Shown: in pieces, positions 1-8,825 of the stretch | How the letters are laid out: every line of letters begins with the position of its first letter | Position numbering within the stretch: position 1 is the stretch's first letter | Assembly: GCA_902793195.1 (NCBI GenBank) | Contig: CADBCS010000040.1 | Span: 1-32,809 of the forward strand | Direction of reading: 5' to 3' | Source: an uncultured Coriobacteriaceae bacterium | GTDB taxonomy: Bacteria > Actinomycetota > Coriobacteriia > Coriobacteriales > Atopobiaceae | Length of the DNA stretch: 32,809 nucleotides | Made by a program: the position numbers and the translations under genes | Notes under the pieces: model-generated | The model's input: the letters and a program-made list of their open reading frames with translations, nothing else | Told to the model about the DNA's origin: nothing | Databases searched by the model: none

Positions 1-1335
1 GCCCAGCCCATCCAGCCGAAGCGCTGGCAGTGCACGCGGTAGTACACGTCGTAGCGCTTGGCCATCTCGCCGTAGAGCTTGATCTCGATGGCCTCGAGCC
101 GGTAGGACTTGCCCGACGTCCCGCTCATGGCGCCGTCCTTACGCCAGCCCTGCCAGCCGATCCTCTGGACGTGGGTGCGGTACTGGATGCCGCCTGCGCA
201 CGGCAGGTCGGAGAGCCTCACGTTGATGCCCTCCAGGCGGAAGCTGCGCCCGCTCGTCCCGCTCATGGCGCCGTCGGAGACGTACTTCTGCCAGCCGATG
301 CGCTGGACGTGCGTGCGGTACGAGACGTGCGGTTATCGGCTGATTCGCAACGGGCGTGGTCTCTTCGCCCGACCCCGAATTCGGGTTTCCAGGTGTGGGG
401 TTGCCAGCCGTCGGGTCGGTCAGCGTGGGGGTCGGTGTCGGCGTGGGGTCGGTCGGCGTGGTCGGCGTGGTGGGCGTCGGGTCGGTCGGCGTGGGGCCGG
501 TCGGCGTGGGGTCTGCCGGCTTCACTATCGCAAAGGTCGTGGTCGCCTTGCCGGTGTAGTTGCCCTTTCCGGTAACCGTTATGGTCGCCGTGCCAACGCT
601 CACGTTGTTCGCGTAGGACAGCGTGTAGTCGGTGCCCAAATCGAGCTGCCTACCAAACACCGTCACCGTTGGCATGGGCTCGATGGCCATACCCGTGTGC
701 ACCTGGTCGCCAACGTACGACAGGGTGGCCCCGGCAACGCTTGCCGCCACGATCGTCAGCGCGCCAGGCACGTACGAAACCGCATAGTTGCCCTGAACGC
801 TGCTGCCGGACGGCGTGATGGCGTACTCCCCCACGTTCTGGCCATCGGCGCGGGTGAGCGAGTAGGACAGCGTGTCGGACCCCACAAGCCCCGTCACGCT
901 CGCCGTGAGCGCAGGGTCGGATGCCCCGTACACCTTGGACTTGGCGTTGGCCGTCACCGTTGCCGACTTGCGCGCAATCGACCACCAGAGCGTCCGAGCG
1001 GTCGTCGAGCCGTCCGCCCACATGTGGTTCTTGTCGGGCGCAACCGTAACGCTGTAGTCGCCCGCGTTCCTCGCGGAGGTCGTGCCCTGGACCGTGCATC
1101 CCACACCAACCTCCACGCCCGTCTGGGCCTCTCCGTTGTAGACCAGGCTGCCCGAGACCCCCCAAGCACTTGTCGTCGCGCGGTGAATCGTAAACTCCAC
1201 GACCTTCTGTCCTGTATAGTTGCCCTTGCCCACCACAACGACCCGCGCCGTCCCGGCGTCTACGTTGCTCTCGTAAGCGAGCGTGTAGTCGGTGTCCTTT
1301 TGGAGCGTGCGACCTTCGACCGTTACCACGGGCGA
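1..1335 (-). pseudogene. 3' part of the broken surface protein: Ig/MBG repeats and ChW repeats (partial at left edge)
   Basis: This is the continuation of the gene at 1336-3672. The reading frame runs on without shift directly after the TAG at 1336-1338, in the middle of an Ig-like repeat (SPVVTVEGRTLQKDTDYTL). It encodes an Ig-like repeat, an MBG-type repeat (KVYGASDPALTASVTG), another Ig-like repeat and a Pro/Thr-rich linker encoded around 370-520. A one-base frameshift near 325-340 then separates this part from the next frame. In that frame the minus strand from about 330 to 1 reads as two or more ChW (clostridial hydrophobic W) repeats, with HVQRIGWQ and DGAMSGTSG seen twice and RVHCQRFGWMGW at the edge. 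ChW repeats are known from cell-surface proteins of anaerobic Gram-positives. No SD sequence precedes 1329, so separate translation is unlikely. The gene continues beyond position 1. Confidence 0.7.
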
Positions 1336-3672
1336 CTAGGTCGCCACATCGCCCGTCCACGTTTTGTCCACGATGCCCGTGACCTCGGCTCCGTCCACAC
1401 TCGCCTTGGCAATACTGATGCTCCTGGACCCGGTGACCTCCGCATACCCCGTGCGCGAAACGCGGTAGTACACGGTCGTGGTGCCCACGTCGGTTCGCGT
1501 GGGGCTTTGGGTGAGCGTGCACGAACTGTACGACGTGCCGTAGCGCACGGTCGAGCCCGCAGGTGCTGTTACCACGATCGCATGGCCACGTCCGTCGTAG
1601 GTGCCCTCGTAGCCAGAGGCGCTCACGCCGTCCAGCTGCGCGGGCGCAATGGTAAACTGCCGCGTCGTGTTGGTATACAGGCCGTAGTTGCCGTTCGAGA
1701 GGCTCGCTGCCTGCGCGGTGTACGTACCGGGATTGGTCTGGGCGCCTGTAACCGTAACGGCACACGTGTCGCCAGCCACCAGGTTGCTCACCGTCGCCGT
1801 GGGCGCCTGGGCACCGCCCGTGTACGTGAGGCTCGTGTTGCTCCAACTCAGTTCCGCCGGCCGCGGTGTTATGGTGCAGTATCTCTCGAGGCTCCAATAG
1901 GGCAGCCTGTAGTTGCTGTTCGAGAGGCCCGTTACGGTGGCGACGAACGAGCCCACGTCTTTGCCCGAGCCATCCACGCTCACCGTGCACGTGTCGTTTG
2001 CCACAAGACCCGTGGCGCTTACCGATATCGTCTGCACGCTGCCGTTATACGGGAAGCTCGTCGACCCCCATTCCAGGCCGACTTCCTTGGGCGTGATCGA
2101 GAAGCCCCCTCGCAACGTCCCCGTGTAGTCGCCCGTTCCCGTTGCCACGATCGTTGCGGCACCAACGTTCGTATTGTTGGTAATGGAAAGGGTGTAGTCG
2201 ATGCCCCGCACAAGCGGAACGCCATCGTAGCTCACCACAATGTTGCTGGGCGTAATGGGAGACCCCGTGTACGTGAAGGACTGGCCGTTCATGCTCATGC
2301 TTCCCTTGGCGCCAAGGTCGAGCGTAATTACCGTGGGATTTGCCGCGGGCCCGCTGTAGTTACCCCATGTGGTGTTCGCGTTCACGCTGTCGTATGCGGT
2401 GCTGTTGCACACGATGCTCGCAGGCGTCCAGGTGCTGTGCGCGCCGTTGGACGAGCCGTCCGCACTAACGGCGGCAGCACGGCTCTTCATAAAGTACGAG
2501 GTGATGGGCCATCCGCCGGTATGGACAAGGTCGAATCCGCCATCACCCACATTGTTGCCCTGCGAGTCGAGGTGCGTGGGATCGTCCCACGTAACGTCCA
2601 CGATATACCAGCTGGAGTCTACATTCACGGCGTTCCAGGCATGGTTTGCACCACTGTTGGTCAAGGCGACGCACGGTATGCCCAGGCGCTGCAGAATGTC
2701 CATGTACGCCAGCGTGTAGCCTTGGCACACGCACGTCTTGGCAACGAGCGCGCCATAGGCGTTCCACGGCGTCCGACCGTACTTCTCCAAACCGTTTTCC
2801 AGCGCATCGTAGTTGTACGAGACGTTTCGCACGAGCCAGTCGTGCACCGCCTTTGCCTTTTGCAGGGTCGTCGCGTTTGCGGGAACCCACGAGAGGACGT
2901 CCGCCACCGCGTTCCGGTACTGCTCCTGCATGGCGGGAATGTCGGACTTCTTGTACACGTAGCTAGGCGTCACGTCGGTGACGTATCCATCCTGCGAAGC
3001 GCACATGTATGTGCCGCCCACAAAGAAGAGCTCGGGGTGCTCGTTGATCGTCTGCGCATACAGGTCCTTAATGCTCGACGTTGGGATTGCGTATCCCGAC
3101 AGGTCGATTAGGGTCGAGAGGCTCGCGATCCCCTGCCGAATCGCGGCCTTTGCCCCCTCCACGTCGCCCGTGGACTGGGCGGAAAGGCTGCCCGACTCGT
3201 CGCGGGGGAAGCGGCCCTCCTGGATAAGATCTGCGACTCCCTGCTCCCGCCGCGTGGTGGGCGGCTCGGAGGAATCGGACTGAGCCTGAGCCGACAAGGC
3301 GACATCCTCTGTGGCAGCGGGGTCGGCCGGGTCCGCGGCTGCCGTGTCGGCCGGATCCGCGGCGTCCGGGTCGGTCGGGTCCGTGGCGTCCGGGTCGGCG
3401 GCGTTCGGGTCCGCGGCGCCCTCGGCCTCGGGGACCGTCGTGCCAGCAGGAGCGGATCCCTCGGGCGCGGGGTCTGCGGAGTCCGCCACCGCGGGATCCT
3501 CCACGACTTCCGCCTGGGGCTGGGTCTCGACGTCGCCAGACTGCTCGACCCCAACCACCGTGTCGGTCATCTCGGCCAAGGCAGGGACGGGAATGCCGCC
3601 CCAAAGCAAAAGAAACGTAAGCGCGGCTGCGACGGCAGCCCTGATCTTGGAACGTTCATTGGTGCGGAACAT
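1336..3672 (-). CDS. secreted transglutaminase-like surface protein, truncated by an in-frame TAG
   Basis: The N-terminus is a signal peptide (positive residues, hydrophobic segment at residues 12-25, then VPALAE). An acidic Asp/Pro/Ala-rich low-complexity stretch follows at about residues 50-130. A transglutaminase-like core lies at about 270-370, with the expected Cys-His-Asp triad as C316 (VCQGY), H344 (NHAW) and D359 (YIVDVTWDD). From about 420 onward there are Ig/MBG-like repeats with the usual GxDYTL and NTNVGAATI-type motifs. The protein stops at a TAG where related repeats would have Gln, and the same frame continues downstream. It is therefore probably the front part of a much larger secreted protein. 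Such proteins are usually surface-attached; here the anchoring ChW repeats lie beyond the stop. The substrate is unknown. Confidence 0.85.
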   Translation of the reverse strand: MFRTNERSKIRAAVAAALTFLLLWGGIPVPALAEMTDTVVGVEQSGDVETQPQAEVVEDPAVADSADPAPEGSAPAGTTVPEAEGAADPNAADPDATDPTDPDAADPADTAAADPADPAATEDVALSAQAQSDSSEPPTTRREQGVADLIQEGRFPRDESGSLSAQSTGDVEGAKAAIRQGIASLSTLIDLSGYAIPTSSIKDLYAQTINEHPELFFVGGTYMCASQDGYVTDVTPSYVYKKSDIPAMQEQYRNAVADVLSWVPANATTLQKAKAVHDWLVRNVSYNYDALENGLEKYGRTPWNAYGALVAKTCVCQGYTLAYMDILQRLGIPCVALTNSGANHAWNAVNVDSSWYIVDVTWDDPTHLDSQGNNVGDGGFDLVHTGGWPITSYFMKSRAAAVSADGSSNGAHSTWTPASIVCNSTAYDSVNANTTWGNYSGPAANPTVITLDLGAKGSMSMNGQSFTYTGSPITPSNIVVSYDGVPLVRGIDYTLSITNNTNVGAATIVATGTGDYTGTLRGGFSITPKEVGLEWGSTSFPYNGSVQTISVSATGLVANDTCTVSVDGSGKDVGSFVATVTGLSNSNYRLPYWSLERYCTITPRPAELSWSNTSLTYTGGAQAPTATVSNLVAGDTCAVTVTGAQTNPGTYTAQAASLSNGNYGLYTNTTRQFTIAPAQLDGVSASGYEGTYDGRGHAIVVTAPAGSTVRYGTSYSSCTLTQSPTRTDVGTTTVYYRVSRTGYAEVTGSRSISIAKASVDGAEVTGIVDKTWTGDVAT

Positions 3673-3830
3673 GCCACTTCACCCCCGGGATCAATGCGGG
3701 AAACGGGGTCCACTCATTACCTTTTTATATGAGAATAGCAGCAATCGGACGCAGGATGTTGCGCAACAACCATCCAACGCCAAAGCTTGCCCCAACCCCT
3801 TACGCGCTGCGCCAACTGCCCGCCAAGGCG

Positions 3831-4502
3831 CTAGCCCCTGCACGTCACCCCGCGCTCGCGCAGCACGCAGAACTCCGCAAGCGAGCACACCGCGCACGAC
3901 GACGCCAGCCCCGGCTGCGGTGTGGGATGCACCCCCACGATGGCCGTTACGCTCTTGGTGGGCACCATCAGGTTGCTCGCGGTAAGCGTGATGCCCAGCC
4001 TCCGCTGCGCGTTGAGGACCGCCAGCAGAGACCCCTGCACGTCCAGCGGCAGGTCTCCATAGCCCGGAGAGAACCGCCAGCTGCAAAACAACCCGCGCCC
4101 CGCAGCATCGAGGCGCACCTGCGCCTCCGCACGGTCCACCTCGCGCTCAACCATCCAGGTTGCCGCCGCGTCAAGGAGCACCTGGCCAAGCGGGTCCACG
4201 AACGAGAGTCGCCGCAACTCTCGGTCGACCTCGTGCCCCAGCGTCACCGCAAGGAGCACCACCTCGACCGCACCCGCAAGATGCCGGGCAATGTCGTTGC
4301 CGGGAAGCTCGAGCGGCAGCTGGTCGGCGGCGAACGTCCTGCTCACCAGCGCCGGTCGGGCAATCTCCTCGCATCGCGCGACCATCGCGTCGATGCGCGC
4401 CTCCAGCTCGGGGGTTATCGCTTGGTCGGCATGGCCCAAATAGCGAAGCAGCTCGTCATGCGCCAAGATAGCCGCACTCCGTAAGCGCCAGTCGCGTGGC
4501 AT
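3831..4502 (-). CDS. vitamin B12-dependent methionine synthase activation-domain protein
   Basis: This 223-residue protein resembles a free-standing MetH activation domain, the module that binds S-adenosylmethionine and takes part in reductive reactivation of cobalamin. Family-like features are FSPGYGDLPLDVQ (around residues 144-156), LMVPTKSVTAIVG (around 178-190) and a Cys-rich tail (SSCAVC...FCVLRERGVTC). It overlaps the end of metF by 47 bases on the same strand, which suggests translational coupling and a shared role in methyl transfer from methyl-tetrahydrofolate to homocysteine. No metH catalytic gene is in the window, so the partner must be elsewhere. The ATG at 4500-4502 has only a weak SD sequence, so the start is uncertain. 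Confidence 0.8.
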   Translation of the reverse strand: MPRDWRLRSAAILAHDELLRYLGHADQAITPELEARIDAMVARCEEIARPALVSRTFAADQLPLELPGNDIARHLAGAVEVVLLAVTLGHEVDRELRRLSFVDPLGQVLLDAAATWMVEREVDRAEAQVRLDAAGRGLFCSWRFSPGYGDLPLDVQGSLLAVLNAQRRLGITLTASNLMVPTKSVTAIVGVHPTPQPGLASSCAVCSLAEFCVLRERGVTCRG

Positions 4503-5325
4503 GGGCCACCGCCGGCTTGTTCATGCTATAGATGTGCAGGCCGTCCACACCGTTGGCCGCCAGGTCGCGCAGCTGCTCGCAGGCGTACTCGACTCCCGCA
4601 CGTGCCTGGTCCGCCGGGTCGTCTCCTGCCGCCGCCAGGCGCTTTATCACCGCCGCGGGAATGGTGGCTCCGCACGTAAACGCCATCCTCTGAATCTGCT
4701 TGGTGCTGGTAAACGGCATGATTCCCACGGTAATGGGAATCTTTATGCGCGCCCGCACGCACGCCTCCCTAAAGCGGTAGAACAGCTCGTTGTCAAAGAA
4801 CAGCTGCGTTACCAAGAAGTCCGCCCCGGCATCCTGCTTGGCCTTGAGGTGCTCGATGTCGGCGGCAAGACTCTGCGCCTCAAGATGCCCCTCCGGATAG
4901 CAAGCCGCCCCCACGCACAGCCAGGGTGCCGTGCTCTTGAGATGGCTCACCAAATCGCTGGCATGGGCGAAGTCAATCTCCTCGCGACCGGGGGCCCGGT
5001 CGCCGCGAAGGGCCAGCACGTTCTCCACGCCGCCCGCATGCAGCTGGTCTATGTAGCCGTCCACGTCGGCACGGCTCGACCCCAGGCAGGTGAGGTGCGC
5101 GAGCGCGCAGCTCTGCGCCTCCTCTTGGATGCGACTCGCGATGGCAGCCGTGTTCGCGCTGTTGCCCGACCCGCCGGCCGAGAAGGTCACGCTGATCCAG
5201 TCGGGTTTGTCGGCGCTCATCTCTCGCGCGATCCCCACGGCCTGCTCCACGGGCAGCTCGCCGCGAGGCGGGAAGATCTCGAACGAGAACGTTTGCTTGC
5301 GTGCCAGAATGTCATCGATTCGCAT
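4456..5325 (-). CDS. metF: methylenetetrahydrofolate reductase
   Basis: It reduces 5,10-methylene-tetrahydrofolate to 5-methyl-tetrahydrofolate with FAD, feeding methionine synthesis. The 289-residue length is normal for bacterial MetF. Visible family motifs are FSFEIFPPRG (residues 13-22, with the conserved catalytic Glu), DWISVTFSAGG, LALRGD, and the barrel stretch GADFLVTQLFFDN followed by PITVGIMPF. The ATG at 5323-5325 was chosen because GGAAGGAG lies just upstream and MRIDDIL matches the family N-terminus; 14 codons of open frame upstream lack support. It is followed by the MetH activation-domain gene in an overlapping operon. Confidence 0.95.
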   Translation of the reverse strand: MRIDDILARKQTFSFEIFPPRGELPVEQAVGIAREMSADKPDWISVTFSAGGSGNSANTAAIASRIQEEAQSCALAHLTCLGSSRADVDGYIDQLHAGGVENVLALRGDRAPGREEIDFAHASDLVSHLKSTAPWLCVGAACYPEGHLEAQSLAADIEHLKAKQDAGADFLVTQLFFDNELFYRFREACVRARIKIPITVGIMPFTSTKQIQRMAFTCGATIPAAVIKRLAAAGDDPADQARAGVEYACEQLRDLAANGVDGLHIYSMNKPAVAHATRLALTECGYLGA

Positions 5326-5432
5326 GGCGGCTCCTTCCAATCCCCTCGTATAATACCGCCCCACCACCCACCACAGTCGAGAAAAGAGGACGGAAGCCCT
5401 TTTCCCAACCTATCGCGGGAGGACGGCTCACG

Positions 5433-5587
5433 GCGCACGATTTCGTGACAAGATCGGTCCCTGCCGCGCACGATTCGCGCCCTGAATCGCGGTAGGGACA
5501 CTTGCCAACCAGAAATCGTACGCACCGGGCCAGCACGGAGCCAAATCGTACGCGGTAGGGACACTTGCCAACCAGAAATCGTGCGCG
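5433..5587. repeat. dispersed intergenic palindromic repeat array, copy 1
   Basis: The left part reads GCACGATTTCGTGACAAGAT then CGGTCCCTGCCGCG. It is followed by a small inverted repeat (CCGCGCACGATTCGC ... AATCGCGG). Then two direct copies of GGTAGGGACACTTGCCAACC plus AGAAATCGTRCGC occur, in the opposite sense to the left part. The same architecture recurs at 18151-18318. It lies between the start of metF and the end of the 5604-6131 gene and encodes nothing recognisable. Its function is unknown. Confidence 0.6.
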
Positions 5588-5603
5588 GTGGGCTGGCCCT
5601 GCG

Positions 5604-6131
5604 TCAGTACGGCCCACCAAGGGCGGGGACGAGCTTGAGCCGAGACCACACGACCTGCTTGGCCCGCGCGTCGCCAAGCGCCGCCTCGAATCCGCCCAGG
5701 TTGGCCAGGCGCATGCCCAGGATGCGCACCATCTGCCCTGGCTCCAGCACCATCTCCAAGCCAAGCGCGTCGCCCAACAACGCGGCGGCCTCGTCGTCGC
5801 ACGCAACCACGGTCGCGGGGTCGAGGGCCGCCACCACCTGCCGCAACAGGGCGCAATCCATCGCGGTGCCGTCGGCCAGCCACGTGGCGAGGCCCGACCA
5901 GTGCTCGGGCGCATAGCCAAGGGCCGAAAGCGACGCGCGCAGGGCCGGACCGTCCGAGCCGCCAAACGGCTCGCCCCCCGCCGCCTCCGCCGCATTCGGG
6001 CGACCCTTGCAAAACAGGAGGGGCGAGAAGGCGTTGCCCACGATCTGCACGCCCCTCTCCTCGAAGGCAGCCAACTCAAGGCGCGTCTTCTCGACGCAGG
6101 CCCGCGCGCGATCGTCCCTTTTGATTGCCAT
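5604..6131 (-). CDS. conserved-looking hypothetical protein, possible remote uracil-DNA-glycosylase fold
   Basis: This 175-residue protein starts at an ATG with GGGAGG nine bases upstream. I do not recognise it with confidence. The N-terminal VQIVGNAFSPLLFCKGRP and the central DPATVVACDDEAAALLGDALG loosely recall uracil-DNA-glycosylase-like folds, where a similar segment forms a strand and helix. The catalytic motifs cannot be verified by eye, so this is only a suggestion. It has no signal peptide or membrane segment. It is divergent from trxA, with 110 bases between the two starts, so the two may share a control region. Confidence 0.6.
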   Translation of the reverse strand: MAIKRDDRARACVEKTRLELAAFEERGVQIVGNAFSPLLFCKGRPNAAEAAGGEPFGGSDGPALRASLSALGYAPEHWSGLATWLADGTAMDCALLRQVVAALDPATVVACDDEAAALLGDALGLEMVLEPGQMVRILGMRLANLGGFEAALGDARAKQVVWSRLKLVPALGGPY

Positions 6132-6241
6132 GTGGAGACGCCTCCCATCCGCTGATTACCATCACAAAAAACGGGTATATCATCGTGCATAACACCAACC
6201 AGCCTGCCCACCAAGGCAGACGACACGAAAGGAACACCGCC

Positions 6242-6559
6242 ATGGCCAAAGAGCTTACCGCAGCACAGTTCAATGCCGCCGTCCTGGAGGCCCAAAAGCC
6301 CGTGCTGGTCGATTTTTGGGCGAGCTGGTGTGGCCCCTGCCGCGCCATTGGTCCCATCGTCGAGCAGATCGGCGAAGAGTTGGCCGACAAGCTCGACGTG
6401 TACAAGTGCAACGTGGACGAGGAGGGCACGCTGGCACAGCAGTTTGGCATCATGTCCATCCCCACGCTTCTGCTCTTCAAGGACGGCGAGGTCGTGGAGC
6501 GTCTTATCGGCGCCAGGCCCAAGGCCGAGCTGATAGGCGAGATCGAGAACTACCTGTAG
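6242..6559 (+). CDS. trxA: thioredoxin
   Basis: This 105-residue single-domain thioredoxin carries the active site WCGPC (C30, C33), preceded by VLVDFWAS, and the cis-proline motif MSIPT. It reduces cytoplasmic disulfides using electrons from thioredoxin reductase. The ATG at 6242 follows GAAAGGAACACCGCC, a good SD context; 39 codons of upstream open frame lack family similarity. It stands alone, with an inverted repeat just downstream that probably ends its transcript. No reductase gene is in the window. Confidence 0.96.
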   Translation: MAKELTAAQFNAAVLEAQKPVLVDFWASWCGPCRAIGPIVEQIGEELADKLDVYKCNVDEEGTLAQQFGIMSIPTLLLFKDGEVVERLIGARPKAELIGEIENYL

Positions 6560-6597
6560 CCGCCGACCACCCAAACGAACTATTTGGAAACTTGTTG

Positions 6598-6638
6598 GGA
6601 CCGTCTCCCCGTGCATATGGCACACTAGGAGACGGTCC
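6598..6638 (+). terminator. hairpin terminator after trxA
   Basis: Perfect 11-bp arms GGACCGTCTCC (6598-6608) and GGAGACGGTCC (6628-6638) enclose a loop that itself contains a small hairpin (GTGC...GCAC). Only a short ATTT follows, so termination may be partial and could allow read-through into the PAP2 gene. Confidence 0.55.
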
Positions 6639-6682
6639 ATTTGGCTCCAACAATGGCCCTGCACGTCAGACGGAGGTGGTAC

Positions 6683-7459
6683 ATGCACATTTGGGAACGC
6701 ATTTGGAAGAACAAGCGCTCCATACTCATTGCCATCGCGATCGTCCTGTTCATCGCCATACTGCAGGACGTGCGCTCCGACGACATCCTGCGCCTGGACA
6801 CCACCGCATACAGCTTCTTCGTCCTCAAACTCCGCCGCCCGTGGATGACCGGCATCATGGAGGGGTTCTCGAGCCTCTCGTCACCCATCGTAATTGGCGT
6901 GATGTTCCTCATGGTAGTTGCCTTTGCACCCGGCAGGCGGCCAGGACTCTGCGCGTTCGTTAACCTCGTGTGCGTGGTGGGCATCAACCAGGTGCTCAAG
7001 TACATCGTTCAGCGACCCCGACCCGACGGGTTCCGCCTCATCTCCGAGACGGGCTACAGCTTCCCCTCGGGCCACTCCATGGTCTCGGTGGCGTTCTATG
7101 GCCTTTGCGCCTGGATGGTGTGGACCTACGAGCGCGACCGCATCACGCGCTGGGCCTGTTGTCTGTCCTTTGCGTTCATCATCGTGGTCGTGGGCATGAG
7201 CCGCGTCTACCTGGGCGTCCACTACGCCTCCGACGTAATTGCCGGATTCTGCGTCTCTGTTGCCTGGATCGGCGTGTACACGCAGGTGTTCTGTCCGCTG
7301 TTCATGCCCGAGGAACGCATACAACACGCCGAGACGGTGGCGAGCCCGGCCTATGTGCCACCCGAGCACCTAAGCGTCCTGGACGACACAAGCACCATGA
7401 AGGCGCGTCACCTCAACTGGGAGAAGGCTCACCTCCCCCGCAAGGACGACCCATCCTAG
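6683..7459 (+). CDS. PAP2-family membrane phosphatase
   Basis: This 258-residue integral membrane protein has the three phosphatase motifs of the PAP2/undecaprenyl-pyrophosphate-phosphatase-like family: K106 with RPRP at 111-114, PSGHS at 128-132, and SR (173-174) followed by H180 and D184. Several hydrophobic segments are visible (about 13-28, 68-82, 91-105, 133-147, 157-171, 185-200). The family dephosphorylates lipid phosphates such as phosphatidic acid or undecaprenyl pyrophosphate. Which substrate applies here cannot be told. The start at 6683 is chosen because GGAGG lies six bases upstream. The C-terminal ~50 residues are hydrophilic. Confidence 0.9.
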   Translation: MHIWERIWKNKRSILIAIAIVLFIAILQDVRSDDILRLDTTAYSFFVLKLRRPWMTGIMEGFSSLSSPIVIGVMFLMVVAFAPGRRPGLCAFVNLVCVVGINQVLKYIVQRPRPDGFRLISETGYSFPSGHSMVSVAFYGLCAWMVWTYERDRITRWACCLSFAFIIVVVGMSRVYLGVHYASDVIAGFCVSVAWIGVYTQVFCPLFMPEERIQHAETVASPAYVPPEHLSVLDDTSTMKARHLNWEKAHLPRKDDPS

Positions 7460-7492
7460 GCGACCGGACGAACCCGCCGCTGGACACCCACG

Positions 7493-7527
7493 GACCCGCC
7501 ACTGGCAATCGTTGCCCATGGCGGGTC
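7493..7527. terminator. bidirectional hairpin between convergent genes
   Basis: GACCCGCCA (7493-7501) and TGGCGGGTC (7519-7527) form a 9-bp stem with a nested GGCA/TGCC pair in the loop. It lies exactly between the PAP2 gene and the convergent phosphoesterase gene. There is no clear T-tract on either side. Confidence 0.5.
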
Positions 7528-7531
7528 TGCG

Positions 7532-8056
7532 CTATCGTCCAAAGAACCGGAAGAAGCCCCAGCCGTCGTTCTCGTCGTCCCCCTTCTCTCGGTTGAGACA
7601 GACGATCTCGCTGCTTATGATCTGCCCCCTCCTGGCGATTATGCGCCCAATGGTGGGGCCCTTCGCCGTCCGGGGGAACGTGGGGCTGCCGGGGTTCATA
7701 ACCAAGACGCGACCGGAACCGCCGGGGCTGGGCTCCCACCGCACGAACGGTCGATGGGTGTGACCGCAAATGGCCACGTCGCACGTCGCAAGGTCGAGCC
7801 GCTCCTCGTAATGGCACAGCTGCCAGCGCAGCCCCTCGCGAAACACCTGCACGAGCCGCTTGACGTCGGGGCCGTAGTCCATGCCCCAGTCGTTGTTGCC
7901 CAGACACATGGCCATGGGCGCAATCTCGCACAGGCGCAGGTAGTCACTCATCTGGCAGCAGTCGCCGGCATGCAGGATCATGTCGGCACCGCGCAGGGCG
8001 CCAATCAGCTCCGAGGAGAGGTGACCGTGCGTGTCCGAAACAATGTCGAGACGCAT
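7532..8056 (-). CDS. YfcE/MJ0936-type metallophosphoesterase
   Basis: This 174-residue calcineurin-like phosphoesterase has the metal-binding signature in order: SDTHGH near the N-terminus, HAGDC, GNND, CGHTH and NPGSP. The family consists of small divalent-metal phosphodiesterases of broad in-vitro activity and poorly defined physiological substrates. It starts five bases after the stop of the LytTR regulator gene and is the last gene of the four-gene minus-strand operon beginning at 11455. Confidence 0.92.
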   Translation of the reverse strand: MRLDIVSDTHGHLSSELIGALRGADMILHAGDCCQMSDYLRLCEIAPMAMCLGNNDWGMDYGPDVKRLVQVFREGLRWQLCHYEERLDLATCDVAICGHTHRPFVRWEPSPGGSGRVLVMNPGSPTFPRTAKGPTIGRIIARRGQIISSEIVCLNREKGDDENDGWGFFRFFGR

Positions 8057-8061
8057 GGCGG

Positions 8062-8781
8062 TTACAGGCCAAGTGCGCGCTTGAGGGCCACGACGCGACG
8101 ACGCGAGACCGAGATCTTCTTTCCCTCCACGCCGTTGATGCCCAGCTGCAGAATGCCGCTGGAGATGGTCTCGACGTCCTCCACGCAGGCAAGGTTGACA
8201 ATGTAGCCGCGGTGCACGCGGAAGAACCCATGCGGCGTGAGCTTGGCCTCGAGCTTGGCAAGCGAGATGGTGGACAGGTAGCGGTCGGAGTCGGTGTATA
8301 TGCAGGAGTAGTCGTCCTTGGCCTCGATGTAGCGAATCTGGTCCACGGGCACCAGCACCTTGCGCCCGCTCTTCTCCACGGGAATGCGCTCGACCGAGGG
8401 GTTGCTCTGGCGCGCGGGCTTCATGCGTGCCTGCACCTTGTCCAGCGCCTGGAGCAGGCGCTCGGTCTCGACGGGCTTCATGAGGTAGTCCACGGCGTCC
8501 ACGCCAAAGGCCTCGAGGGCAAACTCGCTGTATGCCGTCACAAAGACGACCGCGGGCGGATTCTTGAGCTTGCGCAGGGCCTCGGCGAGCTGCATGCCAC
8601 TCGTCTTGGGCATCGAGATGTCCAAGAAGAGCACATCGGCACGCTTCTCCATAAGGCGCTCGACCGCCTCGCGCGCGCTTGCCGCCTCGACTATGGAGTC
8701 TACGCGCTTGGTCTCCTCGAGCAGGTAGCGCAGCTCGGAGCGTGCTGGGGCCTCATCATCCACAATCATGGCGTTAAGCAT
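8062..8781 (-). CDS. LytTR-family response regulator
   Basis: The 239-residue protein has an N-terminal receiver domain with acidic pocket VDDE (residues 7-10), phosphoacceptor D54 (LFLDIS), T82 and K102 (LMKPVE). A LytTR DNA-binding domain follows from about residue 139 (VLVPVDQIRYIEAKDDYSCIY ... FFRVHRGYIVN, written here as separate motifs). LytTR regulators usually bind imperfect direct repeats upstream of cell-surface, quorum-sensing or transport genes. The ATG at 8781 has AGGAG eight bases upstream; a GTG three codons earlier is too close to that SD. Its partner is the kinase immediately upstream. Confidence 0.93.
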   Translation of the reverse strand: MLNAMIVDDEAPARSELRYLLEETKRVDSIVEAASAREAVERLMEKRADVLFLDISMPKTSGMQLAEALRKLKNPPAVVFVTAYSEFALEAFGVDAVDYLMKPVETERLLQALDKVQARMKPARQSNPSVERIPVEKSGRKVLVPVDQIRYIEAKDDYSCIYTDSDRYLSTISLAKLEAKLTPHGFFRVHRGYIVNLACVEDVETISSGILQLGINGVEGKKISVSRRRVVALKRALGL

Positions 8782-8825
8782 CTGTCCCACTCCTCTCCTC
8801 GGTACACGCGCCCGTCCTCGCGATG

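Noticed and set aside
1336..1338. TAG as a pyrrolysine or programmed read-through codon
   Set aside because: No pyrrolysine gene or read-through context is visible, and the same gene carries a second lesion, which fits simple inactivation better.
109..3111. A 1000-codon open frame on the plus strand opposite the surface-protein gene
   Set aside because: It is rich in Arg, His and Val, has no domain, and is fully antisense to a protein with a signal peptide and clear domains. High GC content makes such antisense frames common.
5433..5587. Possible CRISPR-like array (conserved ends with variable middles)
   Set aside because: Units are few and in both orientations, spacers are about 13 bases and partly repeated, and no cas gene is present.
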